Shown here: one piece after another, positions 12,531 through 25,290 of the stretch | Layout: every line of letters starts with the position of its first letter | How positions within the stretch are numbered: position 1 is the first letter of the stretch | Assembly: GCA_003508835.1 (NCBI GenBank) | Contig: PUFA01000003.1 | Span: 17,461,501-17,525,500 of the forward strand | Length of the DNA stretch: 64,000 bases | Direction of reading: 5' to 3' | Source: Eonycteris spelaea | Taxonomy: Eukaryota; Chordata; Mammalia; Chiroptera; Pteropodidae | Made by a program: the position numbers and the translations under genes | Notes under the pieces: generated by a model | Seen by the model: only the letters and a program-made list of their open reading frames with translations | Database searches by the model: none | Told to the model about the DNA's origin: nothing

Positions 12531-14534
12531 CAGAGCTTCATTTGTGAATTGGGGAAATCACTTTTAAAACAGACTAAGACAAAAGGTAGAGCAAGCAGGC
12601 ATAAACAAGTACAAACATAAGGAAACCTGATCTTTTCTGGCTGCACCTTTTTTGCTGGATAAGTAGCTCACTGAGCTTTGGGTGGGCTTCTCACACAGCC
12701 CCAAACACACCCTCCCCCTTCCTTCTCTCTCTCTGTGGCAGAGCCCTGCTAGGTGGTCAGGACCCCCTCTGTCAACACAAAGCTCCAGGGGCCCTGGAGC
12801 AGCTGGGAGGGCGGAAAATCCCAAAACTGTGCTGAGTTCACTTTTTAAGTCCAGGTGGTCCCTCGGCAATGCAGGGCTCATAGCTGGTCAGGGACTTTGC
12901 AAGGATTTCCTGTAAAACGGATCCCACGTACGTTCTCCTAGCTCCCCGCTCCCATCCCGAGCCCAGGCCTCCCCTGTTCTGTGAACCACCTTCTGCAAGG
13001 TGCTTATCTTTCACAAAGGATAAGGGCCAGGACTAGGAAGAGGCAAGGAACACAGGACCAGGGAAGTGCATGCCTTCCTTTAAAATTTTTAAATTTTGTT
13101 TATTGTGGGGGGTTTTACATTCATTTGATTTTAAAAAGTATATTGCATGACATTATACTTTTTCTTGATTACTTGAGGAAATTTTTTCTTTGACACACCT
13201 TTAAATTTTATCCCCAACGCCAGTGCCTGTCGCTCATCCTGACTCTGATTCCACTGAGCAGAGACGCCTCTCTCCACCAAGGCCTCCCTTAGTCAGTCAC
13301 GTTAAGGTGCAAATGACTTAACCATTATATTTCTTGGGGAGGCACTTCGAACATTTTTTTTTTAATTTACAGTATACCTGATTCTTCCGCAATGAACACT
13401 TCAGCAAAAAAAAGAACATTAAAATTACCCATAATCTAGAAAACCAGAGATAACTGTTATTTATATGCTTTTTAAAAATACAAAAGCGCTCAGCTGGGAA
13501 AATCAGCTTTCTAACCTGCTCTTCCATACTAGGATCATAAATATGCTTCTTCAACAGCTTATATGGACGAGCTATATAAGCATGTGTGTGTAAGATCAGG
13601 TACACATGGAAAATCCTCTAGAAAGTTACTCTATAATTTACCCTGGAGGTTGGGATTTGAAGAGCTGAGGCAAGGCCTTTGATGTTATATGCTTTTTGCT
13701 AAATATGCATCTGAATCATTTTGCTATTTCAAAATGAACATGTTACATTCCTGCTTTTTAAAAGTACAATAGCAATTAAAAACAAATGACCCGTTGTATT
13801 CACAGGCGGTTCTTTCTGCTTACAGGCCAGGCAGTGAGGAGAGGTCATTATGACTGGGTTAGTCTTGTCACCAGAATACGTGGGAGCTGGAGGGAGTGGG
13901 CCTTCCCGAGACTTGACTCTCCCCCCAGCCAGGTAAGCACCCTAAAAATAAAGCCTTCGCCTTGGCACAGGAGGTGGCAAGGCCCCTTTCCTGCAGACTG
14001 GTCCATGTCCCTTTGGGGTTGTTACTTTTATTCTGTCTGAACAGGTGTACTTGTTCTTCTTTTAATGATTTTTTTATATTTTAATTCTTTGCTTTTAAAG
14101 TTACATATATTTTATTGTAGAAAAATTGAAAAGTACAGATAAGCAAATAACTTTATTTCTCCTATTACATGAAATCTCAAAGAAAACAATAGTTAATATT
14201 TTGCTGTATAACCCCGATATTTCCCTAATAACATAACTATGGCTTCGCATTTTTCAAATAAAAATGAGGTCTTATTTTACAAATTGGGTTGTAACTTTCT
14301 TTAACTTAATGTATTATAAATTATCTTTCCTGGTGTTTGCTTTAAATCATAATTTGTAGGGACTACAAATTACTCTAACAATTCCTTAAAGTTTTTAAAG
14401 TGATTTTCCCTCATCATTTTCATTCATTGCCTCAATTTTTTAAGTTAATATAACTGCACTATAACCTACAGTTTTGACTTACGAACAATGCTACCTCCTT
14501 GACACACCTGTAATCAATTTTCTGGAACACATTA

Positions 14535-14655
14535 TGGTCTTAGGATGGGGCAGCCCAGATATGATTATCCACACTGCACAACAGGAAGCTCAAGCCCTGA
14601 GTGGTTAGCTATGTGGCTTTGGGCAAGTCACTCACTTAGTATGAGGTGGAGTGGA
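14535..14655. repeat. MIR SINE fragment
   Basis: 'atgtggctttgggcaagtca' followed by 'ctcac' is the MIR core phrase. Confidence 0.55.
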
Positions 14656-14920
14656 GTGTAGATCCCAAGTGATAGGTACCCAGGGCCAGGAAGACTGCGG
14701 CTGCCCTTGGCTGGTGGCCTCTCCCTCCCAACTTCCTGTTCTCTCCTGATCAATTCCAATTTGGTCTGAATAGCTGTAGTCTTGTGCACTCAGCCTCTCT
14801 GGGGCCCCCTCGGACTTTCCAGGCTTCCAGCTTCCCCATATGAAACCCCTCCCATAGGACTTTGGCCTCGGGCTTCTAGCTGGCTGAGCCCTTGGGCCCT
14901 GGGGACTTTCAGTTTAGTTT

Positions 14921-15148
14921 CTGCAGAAGGGATCATGTGGCTCACAGGTAGGTGCCCTGATCTGCAACACGTGCTCCCTTTCACTTAGAGCTGAGGACAC
15001 CTGAAAGGAATACCCGGGTCCCTCTCACATAGGCTCCCTGCCCATATAGCTCAGGAAAGGGTAGTACCAGCCTGGGTCAGCCTGGGAGAGGCCTGCCAGC
15101 TAAGTCAGTGGCCATGGGCCAACACTGGTCAGAATCAAGGCCAACCAC
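14921..15148. repeat. Unidentified 228-bp repeat, copy A
   Basis: This block starts at ctgcagaagggatcatgtgg and ends at caaggccaaccac. It recurs at 16,090-16,317 with the same overall length and, by eye, 85-90% identity, while flanking sequences show no similarity. The block is moderately GC-rich for this intron. I do not recognise the family. Confidence 0.75.
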
Positions 15149-16089
15149 TCTTACAAGCAGGAATTATGTGGGAATCCTGATTAAATAGGTGGGTGCTAAC
15201 ATAGGACAGGGAGATGAGGAAGACCGAGCTGAGCATAGAGGGCCCACAGGACTGGTCAGCTATCCATATCTGGCTATGAACATAGTGCTGACCAAAGTCT
15301 GAAGAAAATACTTTTTATTCCAGGGAGGGGTCTTTTTGGACCCCTAGTTCAGAGCCTGGATCCCTAAGGATGGAGGACGCTTAGTGTCTGCATTAGATAA
15401 CAAGGGATAAATCCGCAGAGCAGATTCCAAGAGGCAGGGCGACCACAGCCTGGAGTAATGAAGGGACTTAGATGCCTGTATTTCTAAGGTTCTCAGACAT
15501 TTGTGGCCACTTACAAACTTGTCACTTCAAGCAGCTATTCTTTAAATAGAAAGCGTATTTCCAATAAGAGCGGACACTCAGCACTGCAGAGCAAGAGTGA
15601 AGATGAAAGACCCTTGTGACCATTTTCTCAGCATGCCACCTTGCATCCACCACTCGGCAAAATCAAGTCCAAAAGGTAACCAGGCTCCAGGCCCTCAGAG
15701 AGCAGCCAAACTATCAACTGTTTTCACTCAAGTATGACCTCCAGGTGAGGGTAGGGTACCAGTCCCCCTACCCTAAGCAGCTTATTCAAATATTCCTTCC
15801 AGCTCTATGCTATGCCATATCCTCCCTTGAGGTGTTCTAGAAACACAGATTTCCCCATCTTACTGCATGCCTCGTGCAATCTTAGCACTTTTGGGGACTG
15901 GTCCCTCATAACACGCACCTATCTGGGCCTGCCCTAGAACCTTGCTCTGCTAACCCACTGCTTTCAGTGTGAGGAGACTAGGTCCACCTGTTTCTGATTA
16001 GTGTCATACATGTGTGTCTTCCCTTAACAAGGGTGTGGGCCCCTTGAGAGCAGGCATCCATCTCCTGACATTAGAGGTCCACAAGATCC

Positions 16090-16317
16090 CTGCAGAAGGG
16101 ACCATGTGGCTCACAGGCAGCTACCCTGATCTGCAGCACATATGCTCCATTCACTCAGAGCTGAGGACACCTGAGGGGAATACCTGGGTCCCTCACACAC
16201 AGGCTCCCCACCCACACAGCCCAGGAAAGGGTAGTACCAGCCTGGGTCGGCCCGAGAGAGGCCTGCCAGCCAAGACAGTGGCCGTGGCCAAGGCTGGTCA
16301 GAATCAAGGCCAACCAC
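16090..16317. repeat. Unidentified 228-bp repeat, copy B
   Basis: Second copy of the block at 14,921, same orientation, offset 1,169 bp. Shared stretches include 'gtagtaccagcctgggtc' and 'ggtcagaatcaaggccaacc'. It overlaps several chance open frames, which have no recognisable product. Confidence 0.75.
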
Positions 16318-16529
16318 AAATGTTGGAACACCTGAGGGTTCGGACACAAAGATGAATACTGAGTAAAACTCGCACCATAGAGAAGGGCAAAGAAAAATAA
16401 TTTGGTGTAGTATATCAAGCTCAGTGCGGGAAGGAATTTTTAAACTTTGATGCGTAACAGATGAAACCACAAAAGATGAGCTCAACAAACTTGACTGTGT
16501 TTTCAGAATACATACACATACGTAAGAAT

Positions 16530-16645
16530 AATTATCATTTTACAGAGGAGGACACTGAGCTTAGGAAGACCGAGTAATTTGAACAAGGGCACATCCCTTG
16601 GCTTGAAAGGAGCAAAGTCAGGATTCTTGCCCAGGAATGTCCAAC
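16530..16645. repeat. MIR SINE fragment
   Basis: 'ttacagaggaggacactgag' followed by sequence such as 'gagtaatttgaacaagg' fits the MIR core, moderately diverged. Confidence 0.5.
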
Positions 16646-17084
16646 ACAAAAGCTCGTGTGCCTAAGGACCAACTTTCCCTATTGCACACCATATTTTCTG
16701 GATGCTGGGGCATGTGAATTACACTCACAACTCTTTACACACACATTTACAAGAATACATATTCAAATATTGGTAGTCTGTGACAAAGAATATCTTTACC
16801 ATTATTATGAGCTTATGTAGATATATAAGAAAAGAATGAGGAAGGATACAACACTATTTGTCAAAGAGGAAATACGAAAAGAAAATTAAAAATCACAACT
16901 AAAAGTTTAACAAGGCACTCATTTTTGCTGATTTAATGGGAAAGAGAAAAGCCACAATGGCCATGACCGATAAAGTGAAATTGGTATCTTCAGATATTAT
17001 CGGGGACACTGACAATACATCTCCCCCTTAGGAAATCAGCTTGGTTCTATATATCAAACATTTTAAAGTGCCTACTGTCAATGA

Positions 17085-17165
17085 ACACTATTTTCAGTCA
17101 TTCAACAGACATTACTGTGAACCTATTATGTGCCAAGCACGAAACCAGGTACTGCTGGAGTAACT
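17085..17165. repeat. L2 fragment
   Basis: 'ttcaacagacattactgtga' followed by 'attatgtgccaagcac' matches the conserved L2 3' phrase. Confidence 0.55.
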
Positions 17166-18344
17166 GGACAGCAGTGTCGGTCTTGACACCATGGATGGCC
17201 ATGCCAGCCCTGGAGTGATCAGCTGGAGACTTCATATATATGAGACAGAAAGAAATATTGTCCTTGTCTAGGCCACTGAATTTTTCTATTGCTCATGGCC
17301 AAACCTAACCTAATTTATATAGCATGTAAGTGAGCTTTCACCAGCTGTTATCTGGTGTCTTAACCAAGTAAAAGGCAAGATAATCAAAATAGAATGAGAA
17401 TGTGGAAGGGAAGTGGAAGGCTGATGAGAGTGGAAAATTTATGAAATTATCATTGTGAAAAGAGGGTGATCTTATTAAAGAAACATAATAAAACAGCTAG
17501 GCAGTGACAAGTTCTTCCATGAGTTTCCAGAAATAAATATTAAAGAATCCAACTTTAAAATACCCAAAATGAATGAAGATGTACATGACAACATTATTTA
17601 TTGTAAAAAAAAAATCTGGAAATTTTTTAATTTCCTCTTGTTGTAAACAAGCAAAAACAACAAGAGAAGTTACATCACATAATACTTTTTAAATGATTGT
17701 TAGGAAAAGTACATAGCAACAGATAAAATAAACTTACAGTATTTTGTTATCATATTTATATTTCATTTATTATATTGAAACAGTAGAATATAAAAGTGTA
17801 CATATACTATGGTGGGGAAAATTGGAGAAAGTACCAAATTACTAATTATAGGCCTTAAATTTTCTTAATTTTGCTGTATTAAAAACTATTATTTTAAAAT
17901 GTCGTGTGAGATTCATCCCCTTGAGCAGATAATAATCACTAAAAGGTGAGAAGTGTGTGTCTCTCTCCATGACCCACAGCAGCTACCACAGGGCTAATGT
18001 TCTCCTTCACAGAGAGTTGGGTCAAACTACCTGAGATTCCACCATGGCGGGGGAAGAGCCTTCCTATCTTCAACCAGTTGTTGTGTTTTCTCTGTCGGTC
18101 ACAGGGTCTCTCACCAGATGGTCAGCACGAAGCACGTGCGGTTTGCTCTTTACATTAGTGCTATAACCCCTCCTTGGGTATGGGGCTTCTGGTGGAGCTA
18201 GAGCCCAGCCCTGCGGATATCATTTTCCCATGCACAAGACAATCAACAAGTTATAGTGGAACATGTTCTTAAAGGCATGAAATGACACTTCCAATCAAAG
18301 GGAATGCAAGGACGGAGCTTTTACTTGGATGAGTAACCTCCATT

Positions 18345-18745
18345 CACAGCCACATATGTGCCTCACTGTTCCTTCATTTGTTCATTCACTCACTCTGACA
18401 CTTGTCAGGCACTATGCTAGGTGTGGGGGACACGGTGCTAAACAAGTCAGGCAGACATTGTGGAGCTTCCAGTCTGATGGGAACTACGCTATTATAGCCA
18501 TAATCACGATACCATAGATTATTTAATGGGCACAGGATGCCATGGGAACAGGCAGCAGGCGCAAGTTAATTGGTTAATTGGAAACAATATCGCTATTGGT
18601 AGACCTAGGAGTACTCCAGTTGAGTAAGTGAGCTGGAGATGGTGAGTGGCAAGTGCAAAGAGGCAGGCTGGGTCAGGCACAACCTGGTAGGCCATGGTCA
18701 GACTTTTAGATTCCAAGTGCCGTGGGAGGCCACTGGAGGAAGAGA
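18345..18745. repeat. L2 element fragment
   Basis: 'ttcattcactcactctgaca', 'caggcactatgctaggtgtg' and 'gagcttccagtctgatggg' appear in the order of an L2 3' region. The later 'ggtaggccatggtcagactt' also fits L2. Confidence 0.6.
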
Positions 18746-18984
18746 AGCAGGGGAACAACGTTTTTATCATTGATTTGTATATTTAATAGCTCTTTAGATG
18801 ATATGGGATCAGGAAAACAGTGGCTCCAACTCATGAAAGTACTAAAGCCCACGACAACAGCTGTGCAGCAGACCTGGAAAATAATAACCAGTCCAGACTG
18901 GAACAGGCGTCAGAGGGCTCCAAGAAGGGGTGTCCAGAGGAGGATGGGGGGTGGAAAGGATTTTTTTTTAATACCTGGTATGCT

Positions 18985-21040
18985 GGAGAATTAAAAAAAA
19001 AAGTCTCTGATAAAGATGAATACTTCACAGAAATAGAAAAACACATCCTAAAATTCACATGAAATCTCAAGGAACCCTCAAGAGCCAAAAGAATCTTGAA
19101 AAAGAATAAAACTGGAGGACTCACACTACCTAATTTCAAAACTTGCTATAAAACTACAGTAATCAAAAGAGTGAGGTACTGGCTTAAAGACAGATATATA
19201 GACCAATGAAATACAATAGAAAGCCCGGAAATAAATCCTTACATGATTTTTAACAAGGGTGACTATTGGAACAGAAGCTGCTCCATGATACAACCACTGT
19301 CCATACTGTGAGCTGGACTTGGGCCAGAATAAAGGTTGCTTTCTGCAAACCCTCATTAGACACTGTCTGATTGTAAATGATGTTCATTCAGACATATATC
19401 AGTACCCCTCTCTTGCCTCCTGCTATGTGCTGGTTCCTGGAGCAGGATGTTGTCCTGACCTGATCAAACATGTAAAATAATTTCGCATACCTGGTAGCAT
19501 TCAGGTACTAGTTAGTACCCGTGACTATTCCCCCTTTACCCTATATAATTCTTTGGCGCCTGCCAAGCACCGGAAGAAATAATCCACTTCATCTGGCAGC
19601 CATCCAAGAGACACACCTTGTATGTAAGTTTCCCTTAAAAAACTCTATTAGTTTACCAGACTAGAGTAGCCTTTTTCTTCAGCCTCACTCTGCCCTCAAC
19701 TTACAGAGGTAGATTTTGAGTCTTGGGGCTTCTCCCTGGGTCTCCATGTACAAACAGTGCCAAGACCATTCAATGGGGAAAAGACAATCTTTTTACCAAA
19801 TGGTGCTAGGAAACCTGGATATCTACACACAAAAGAATAAAGTTGGACCCTCACCTGATACCATATACAAAAATTAAATCAAAATAGACCAAAGCCTAAA
19901 TTCAAGACCTAAAACAATAAAAGTCTTAAATGAAAATATAGAACAAAAACTTCACAACATTGTTTTTGGCAATGATTTCTTGGATTTAACACCAAAAGCA
20001 AAGGTAACAACAACAACAAAAAGACAAATTAGACTTTAGGAAAATTTTTAAATTTTGTGTATCAAAAGACACTAACAACAGAGTAAAAAGGCACCCCAGA
20101 GAATGGGAGAAAATATTTGCAAATCATATACCTGATAAAGGATTAGTATCTAGAATATATGCAGAACTCCTAAAACTCAACAAGAAAAAAAACCAAATAA
20201 CCCCATTTGAAACAAGTGAAGGACTTGACTAGACATTTCTCTTAAAGAAAATATATGAATGGGCAATAAACACATGAAAAAAATGCTTAACATCACTAAT
20301 CATTAAGGAAATGCAAATATAATCCACAATGAGATACTACCTCCCACCCATTAGAATGGGTACTCCCAAAAAAACAGAAAACAGGAGAAACTGGAACCCT
20401 TCTGCACAGTTAGTAGGAATATATAATGCTGTGGGAAACATATGGTAGTTCCTCAAAAATTTAAAAACAGAATTACCACATGATCCAGGAATTATACTTC
20501 TAGGTATATACTCAGAAGAACTGAAAGCAGGGTCTTGAAGAAATGTTTGTGGACCTATATTCATAGCAGCATTATTGACAATAGCTAAAATACGGAAGCA
20601 TATCCAGTGTCCGCTAATGGATGTATAAGCTAAATGTGGTCGATACACACAAGGAATATTATTCAGCCTTAAAAAGTAAGGAAATTCTGACATATGCTAC
20701 AACATGGATGAACCTGGAGGCATATGTGAAATAAGCTAGACAAACACTGTATGATTCCACTTACATGTGGTACTTAGGGCAGTCAAAATCATAGAGACAA
20801 AAATATAATGGTGGTTGCCAGGGGCTGGGGTAAGGGAGGATGAGGAGGTATTAGTTAATGAATATAGACTTTCAGTTTTACAAGAGGAAAAGAGTTATGG
20901 GGATAGATGGTGGTGATGGTTGCACTACAACATAAATGTATTTAATACCATTGAACTGTACACTTAAAAAAGGCAGAGATGGTAAATTTTATATTATATA
21001 TATTTTACCACAATGAAAAAAAATATGGTACCAGACTGAA
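18985..21040 (+). repeat. L1 ORF2 C-terminus and 3' end, split by an LTR
   Basis: L1 text is recognisable on the plus strand on both sides of an insertion. Before it: 'aaattcacatgaaatctcaa' and 'taaaactacagtaatcaaaa'. After it: 'gaccattcaatggggaaaag', 'caataaacacatgaaaaaaa', 'aagcatatccagtgtccgct' and 'tggttgccaggggctggggt'. The element ends in an A-rich tract near 21,025. It is a 5'-truncated dead copy. Confidence 0.75.
19262..19757 (+). mobile_element. Solo LTR-like insertion within L1
   Basis: About 495 bp separates two halves of one L1 phrase (...aacaagggtg / ccaagaccattcaa...). The inserted block has LTR-like features: a TATA-type 'accctatataattctttgg' at about 19,540, a polyadenylation-like 'ccagaataaagg', a T/C-rich late part 'agcctttttcttcagcctca' and a 'ggcttctccctgggtctcc' end. 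Possible target-site remnants are ggtg and agtg. The LTR family is not identified, and no internal retroviral genes are present. Confidence 0.55.
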
Positions 21041-21079
21041 AAAAGAAGGGAACCAGTTAAATATGTGAAAAATGTGTGT

Positions 21080-21175
21080 GTACATACATACATACATATA
21101 TATATATATATTATAGATAGATATATATAGAGATAGATAGATATATATATATATCTATATCTGTATATAAAGTGT
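21080..21175. repeat. (CATA)n/(TA)n/(GATA)n microsatellite
   Basis: A mixed AT-rich simple repeat follows the L1 tail. Confidence 0.85.
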
Positions 21176-21204
21176 GTGCAGAAGTGAAGGGCAGTGAATG
21201 GGAC

Positions 21205-21420
21205 TTCAATTTATTTATTCACTTGTTAGACATTTATTGAGCACATGCTCTCTTCTCAGAACTGTGTGAAGCCTTAGGAATACAGAGGCAAATGAGATAG
21301 AAGTTGATCATAGACCTACAAGGAAGACAGGCAAGAAAACAGACGATTAAATAAAGAGTGATAAGTGTACTGTTAAGAATATGCAGCGGACTTTCAGAAA
21401 AAGTCCCCTAACCAAGACCT
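21205..21420. repeat. L2 fragment
   Basis: 'gttagacatttattgagcac' and 'ggaatacagaggcaaatgag' are L2 3' phrases. Confidence 0.6.
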
Positions 21421-21637
21421 GGAGGCAGGAGTAGAAGCCAATGTAAAAAGGCTCAGGGGTGGGGGCCAAGGAAACGTCTCCCCACTGCCCTCCCCAACCT
21501 CCAAGCCCCTTAGAGCACAGAGCGGCAAGGAGTTTTGTGTGGCTACACTTCACAGTGTGAACATTGAGTGTGAGAGTCAGGGACCACCCATCCTCTGTCA
21601 CTACAACTTTTCTTATTCTTTATTCTCACATTCTCAT

Positions 21638-21715
21638 TCTCTCTCATTCTCTCTCTCTCTCTCTCTCTCTCCCCCTCCCTCCCTTCCTCCCTCCCTCCCT
21701 CCCTCCCTCTCCCAT
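21638..21715. repeat. (CT)n/(CCCT)n microsatellite
   Basis: A pure pyrimidine run of CT then CCCT/CCTT units. Low-complexity frames over it on both strands are not genes. Confidence 0.9.
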
Positions 21716-21734
21716 TGTACCATTCTTGGGGATT

Positions 21735-21965
21735 GATTTTTTTTAGTTTTTCAAAAATTTTCAATTACAGTTGGCATTCATATTATTTTAGTTTATATCA
21801 GGTGCACAGCATGGTGGTTAGACATTTATATAACTTAGAATCTCCCACAAGTCCAGTACCCACCTACTACACATAGTTATTACAATATTACTGATTATAT
21901 TCTCTATGCTGTACTTTATATCCCCATCTTTGGAGTTTATAAAAGCACTTGAAATTAAAATCTAC
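21735..21965 (-). repeat. L1 3' end, laurasiatherian (bat-like) type
   Basis: 'ttcaattacagttggcattc', 'cacagcatggtggttagaca' and 'atgctgtactttatatcccc' are the reverse complement of the L1 3' UTR common in bat and related genomes. This is the main hint to the host lineage. Confidence 0.6.
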
Positions 21966-24900
21966 ACTCATAAACAGTTTTAAAAATGAACAGTCCTCTA
22001 TAAAAAAAAAAAAGACACTTAAAATCATTGCATTTTTTAAAAAAGATAGTAAATATAGCATTTAAATATCTAAGAATACTCTTTTGTTTTACTGTTACAA
22101 ATATCTAGCCATGATCATTGCTGTTAAAAAAAAGAAAGTCTTCAATTGGTTTCTAATCTGCTAATGCAATCCAGTGTGACCTGGTCAATGTTAACACAAT
22201 AGCCATATTTGAACGGTGAGCTCTGAGGCTGTATAATCGTTCCCAAAGATAAATAATGAATATTATGGATTTGTGCATTAGGGTTTAAAACTGCCCTGTG
22301 CTGCCCTCACACATACAAACAGTGCAAAGCATTTAAGACAGGAGCATTAGGGCTGACTGAAGAAAAGCTTTCCTTGTCTTGTGAAGCAAAAGCCTCCATC
22401 AGATGTATGGAAATCTCCTCCTTGATCCTTGTCTAAACTTCAGTCCAAAGTACACAAAGAAAAATAAAGCAAGTCCCCCCCACCAAAAAAAAAGGCTTGA
22501 ACAAACAAGCCAGCAGTCTACTGTGTCTCTGAGAAATCTGACTTGCCTATTTTCCTCACACTCATGCTGCTGGGAAACAAGAAGCGCAGGACTCCAAGGC
22601 AGGTCACAAAGCCTTGGTGGAGGCTGTAAGACACACAGCAGCTGTCTGAGGGCGGGTGTCTGAAATAGACACCTGGTCTCCCGCTGCCTGATTGCTCTGA
22701 AGTGAGGTTATAGGGTCCTGCAGTCCTTCGTGGATCTTCAGAACAATGGAGAGTTTTTAAATTCCTGGCTACAATATCTCAATTGACTTAAAGCACCCTT
22801 ATTTATTTAGTTGGAAATTTTTAATAGTTTGACATCTTAAAAAATTACGACATTCTGTGAAGCTAACCAACAGTTCCTCTTACGTAAAGCCCCCTTTTCG
22901 TTAAAGCTGGAGATTTCTAGTGCAGGTAAGGAAAGAAAATTGTCAGCCACTTCCCACTCAAGATGAGCTTTTCATTAATACTGAAATTCAGATGATATTT
23001 ATGCTGTAACAAAATGTGTGCAAAAATAGACATTCTGGTTACATTTAGATGATAGTAAACGAAAATTATAAAAATTAATTGCAAAATTTTCCATTAGTTG
23101 TACAAATAGAGAGACTTCAGATAGTTTATATATTTGGATATAACAAATATTTTGCTTTGACTAATGAAATCAAAATATGCTTTCACCAGAAAAATCCATA
23201 AAGTAACATGCATCCATACACACTTACACCAAGTTTCACACACAAAATTCTTTTTGACTTTAGAATGAATTTTAACTATATGTATTTATCTATGCATGTG
23301 CTATGTGCAGTTTTAGGCCTTTTTGTAATACGTATCTGAGACACCAAACTCTGAACTCTGCATTCACTGTGTAGGTACAATCTGAATAAACTCTCTTTTT
23401 TATGGGAGGTGGGAAGAGTATCTGATAAAGGTAAATAAAAAAAGGCAATTAGAAAGTCCAGGAAAAACAAGAATGAGGATCTAATCATAATATACTTCTT
23501 AGCTTTGAAATAAACAATCTTTATATACTTTGACAACATAGTGATTACATTGTTTTTCATTATAATCCATTTTGAAATATTTGGATTTTTAAAGCATATT
23601 CTTGCAGTACCTGATTTTTAACTTTGTTAACTCTTCTCATCCAAAAACTTTCTATGTCTCTCTACTTGTTCAGATTTTGTTTTACATATCTCAATAAGGA
23701 TTTTTGTTTTCCTTAAAAGATTGGTCCTATATCTCTCATTAAATTTTTAAGAAGATAAAACAATAAAAAAGGATTTTGACAATTATTTTAAAGATACATC
23801 TCACTGGCTGATCTTGCAAGAACAAATTGGAGAAAGGCAATCGTCAGTGACTTTGCCTTTCATTTTGCCACTAGGCCGGACAATACAAAACAGTCTTCAC
23901 AATGTGTTTCTAGGGACCAGTTTCCAAGAAAGAGTATTAAAAAAAAATTAAAGCAACAGTCTAACCGTGGTATAAAATAGCACATGGGATCAGCATGATG
24001 GGTCTGTGTGATGGCTTGTTCTCTTCTTTGTTTATTTAAGAAAAAAAAAATGGAGCCTCCCACATTGCATAGAGAAAAGTCACCGAGCAAAGCTGGATAC
24101 AGCACCAGCTCAAGCTCTAGTAAGTCCCCAGAATGACGAGATTTCAAACCGGTCAAAGGTTTGGAGCACTAAGTTCAGACAGCCCCAAGACTTCCCCCAG
24201 ACAGAGCAGAGAGGCCCCGCTCTCTGCAGATGCAGGAGTTTAGGGAAGAGTGTTGGCATGGGGACTAGGAAGCTGGTCTGAACAAGAGCCTTGACAATCA
24301 GAAAGGCTGGCTCAAAACAGAATTTAGAGGAAGTACAGGGACAGACTGGGCCTCACGCCCAAGTGAGGAACATGGGAATCTCCTGGGTGAAGGACATCTA
24401 CCTCTTCCGGAGCAGGTTCTACAGTCATCTGAGCATATCCACATTTGAAAGACACTTGTGTCCGATCATGCCAAAGACTGCGATTTTTCCTCTACTGTGG
24501 CCCAGCTACCACTGGAGCTCTGGAAAGCACAGCCATGGTCACTGTCTTATTCTAACAAGGTACCATCCACGTTAACCAACACAAATGACACAGCACCGTT
24601 TAACCACACTGCCACACACAAAAAAAAGGAACCCATAGGTAAGGGCCGGAGAGAAACAATGCACAGGCGCGCTTCCCGTCAAACTAGAGACCAATCCCAA
24701 TTTTAAAGAACACTGAGTATTGCCCTTCTCAAATGGATCCACTGAAAGCTTCCTTTAAATAAGCATCCCCATGGAGCATTTGAATAAGATTGTTTATGAA
24801 GTATTTGCTGACTCATACCTTTTCAGGAACATCTACCTAATTTGACCATGGGCCTCTCAACTTCCATGGAACATTCCTCTCTTGGGCCTGGGATAGATTT

Positions 24901-25059
24901 CCTGGTTGTAGCCCTTTGTCTCTGCCTCTCTCTGCCTCCCTCCCTTCTCCTGCCTAGACATAGGCATTCACTAAGAGCGCTTCTTTGGAAACGTCTTACC
25001 TCTTCATTCTTTCTCTTCAATTGAGTGACCGTCATCCACTTCCTTTAATTGTCACCTCT

Positions 25060-25290
25060 GTGCTAATAGCTGACAGGAACGAGTGTTCACTATGTGCCAG
25101 ACACTGTACTAAACTCTGATTTCATCCTCTCAACAGTCCTATGAAGCAGACATTGTTATTATCCCCATTCTTATTCATTGGAAAATTGAGGCTTGGGAGG
25201 CGGGTCAAAGTAACTGCCTAAGGTGCCCAGCGAGTAAGGGGCAGACCCGGGATTCGAACCCAGCCAGTCCACCTCATGGCCTCTGCTGGT
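25060..25290. repeat. MIR SINE
   Basis: Well preserved: 'tcactatgtgccagacactg', 'ctcaacagtcctatgaagca', 'ttggaaaattgaggcttggg' and 'gggattcgaacccagcc'. The last phrase is the tRNA-derived end. Confidence 0.8.
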
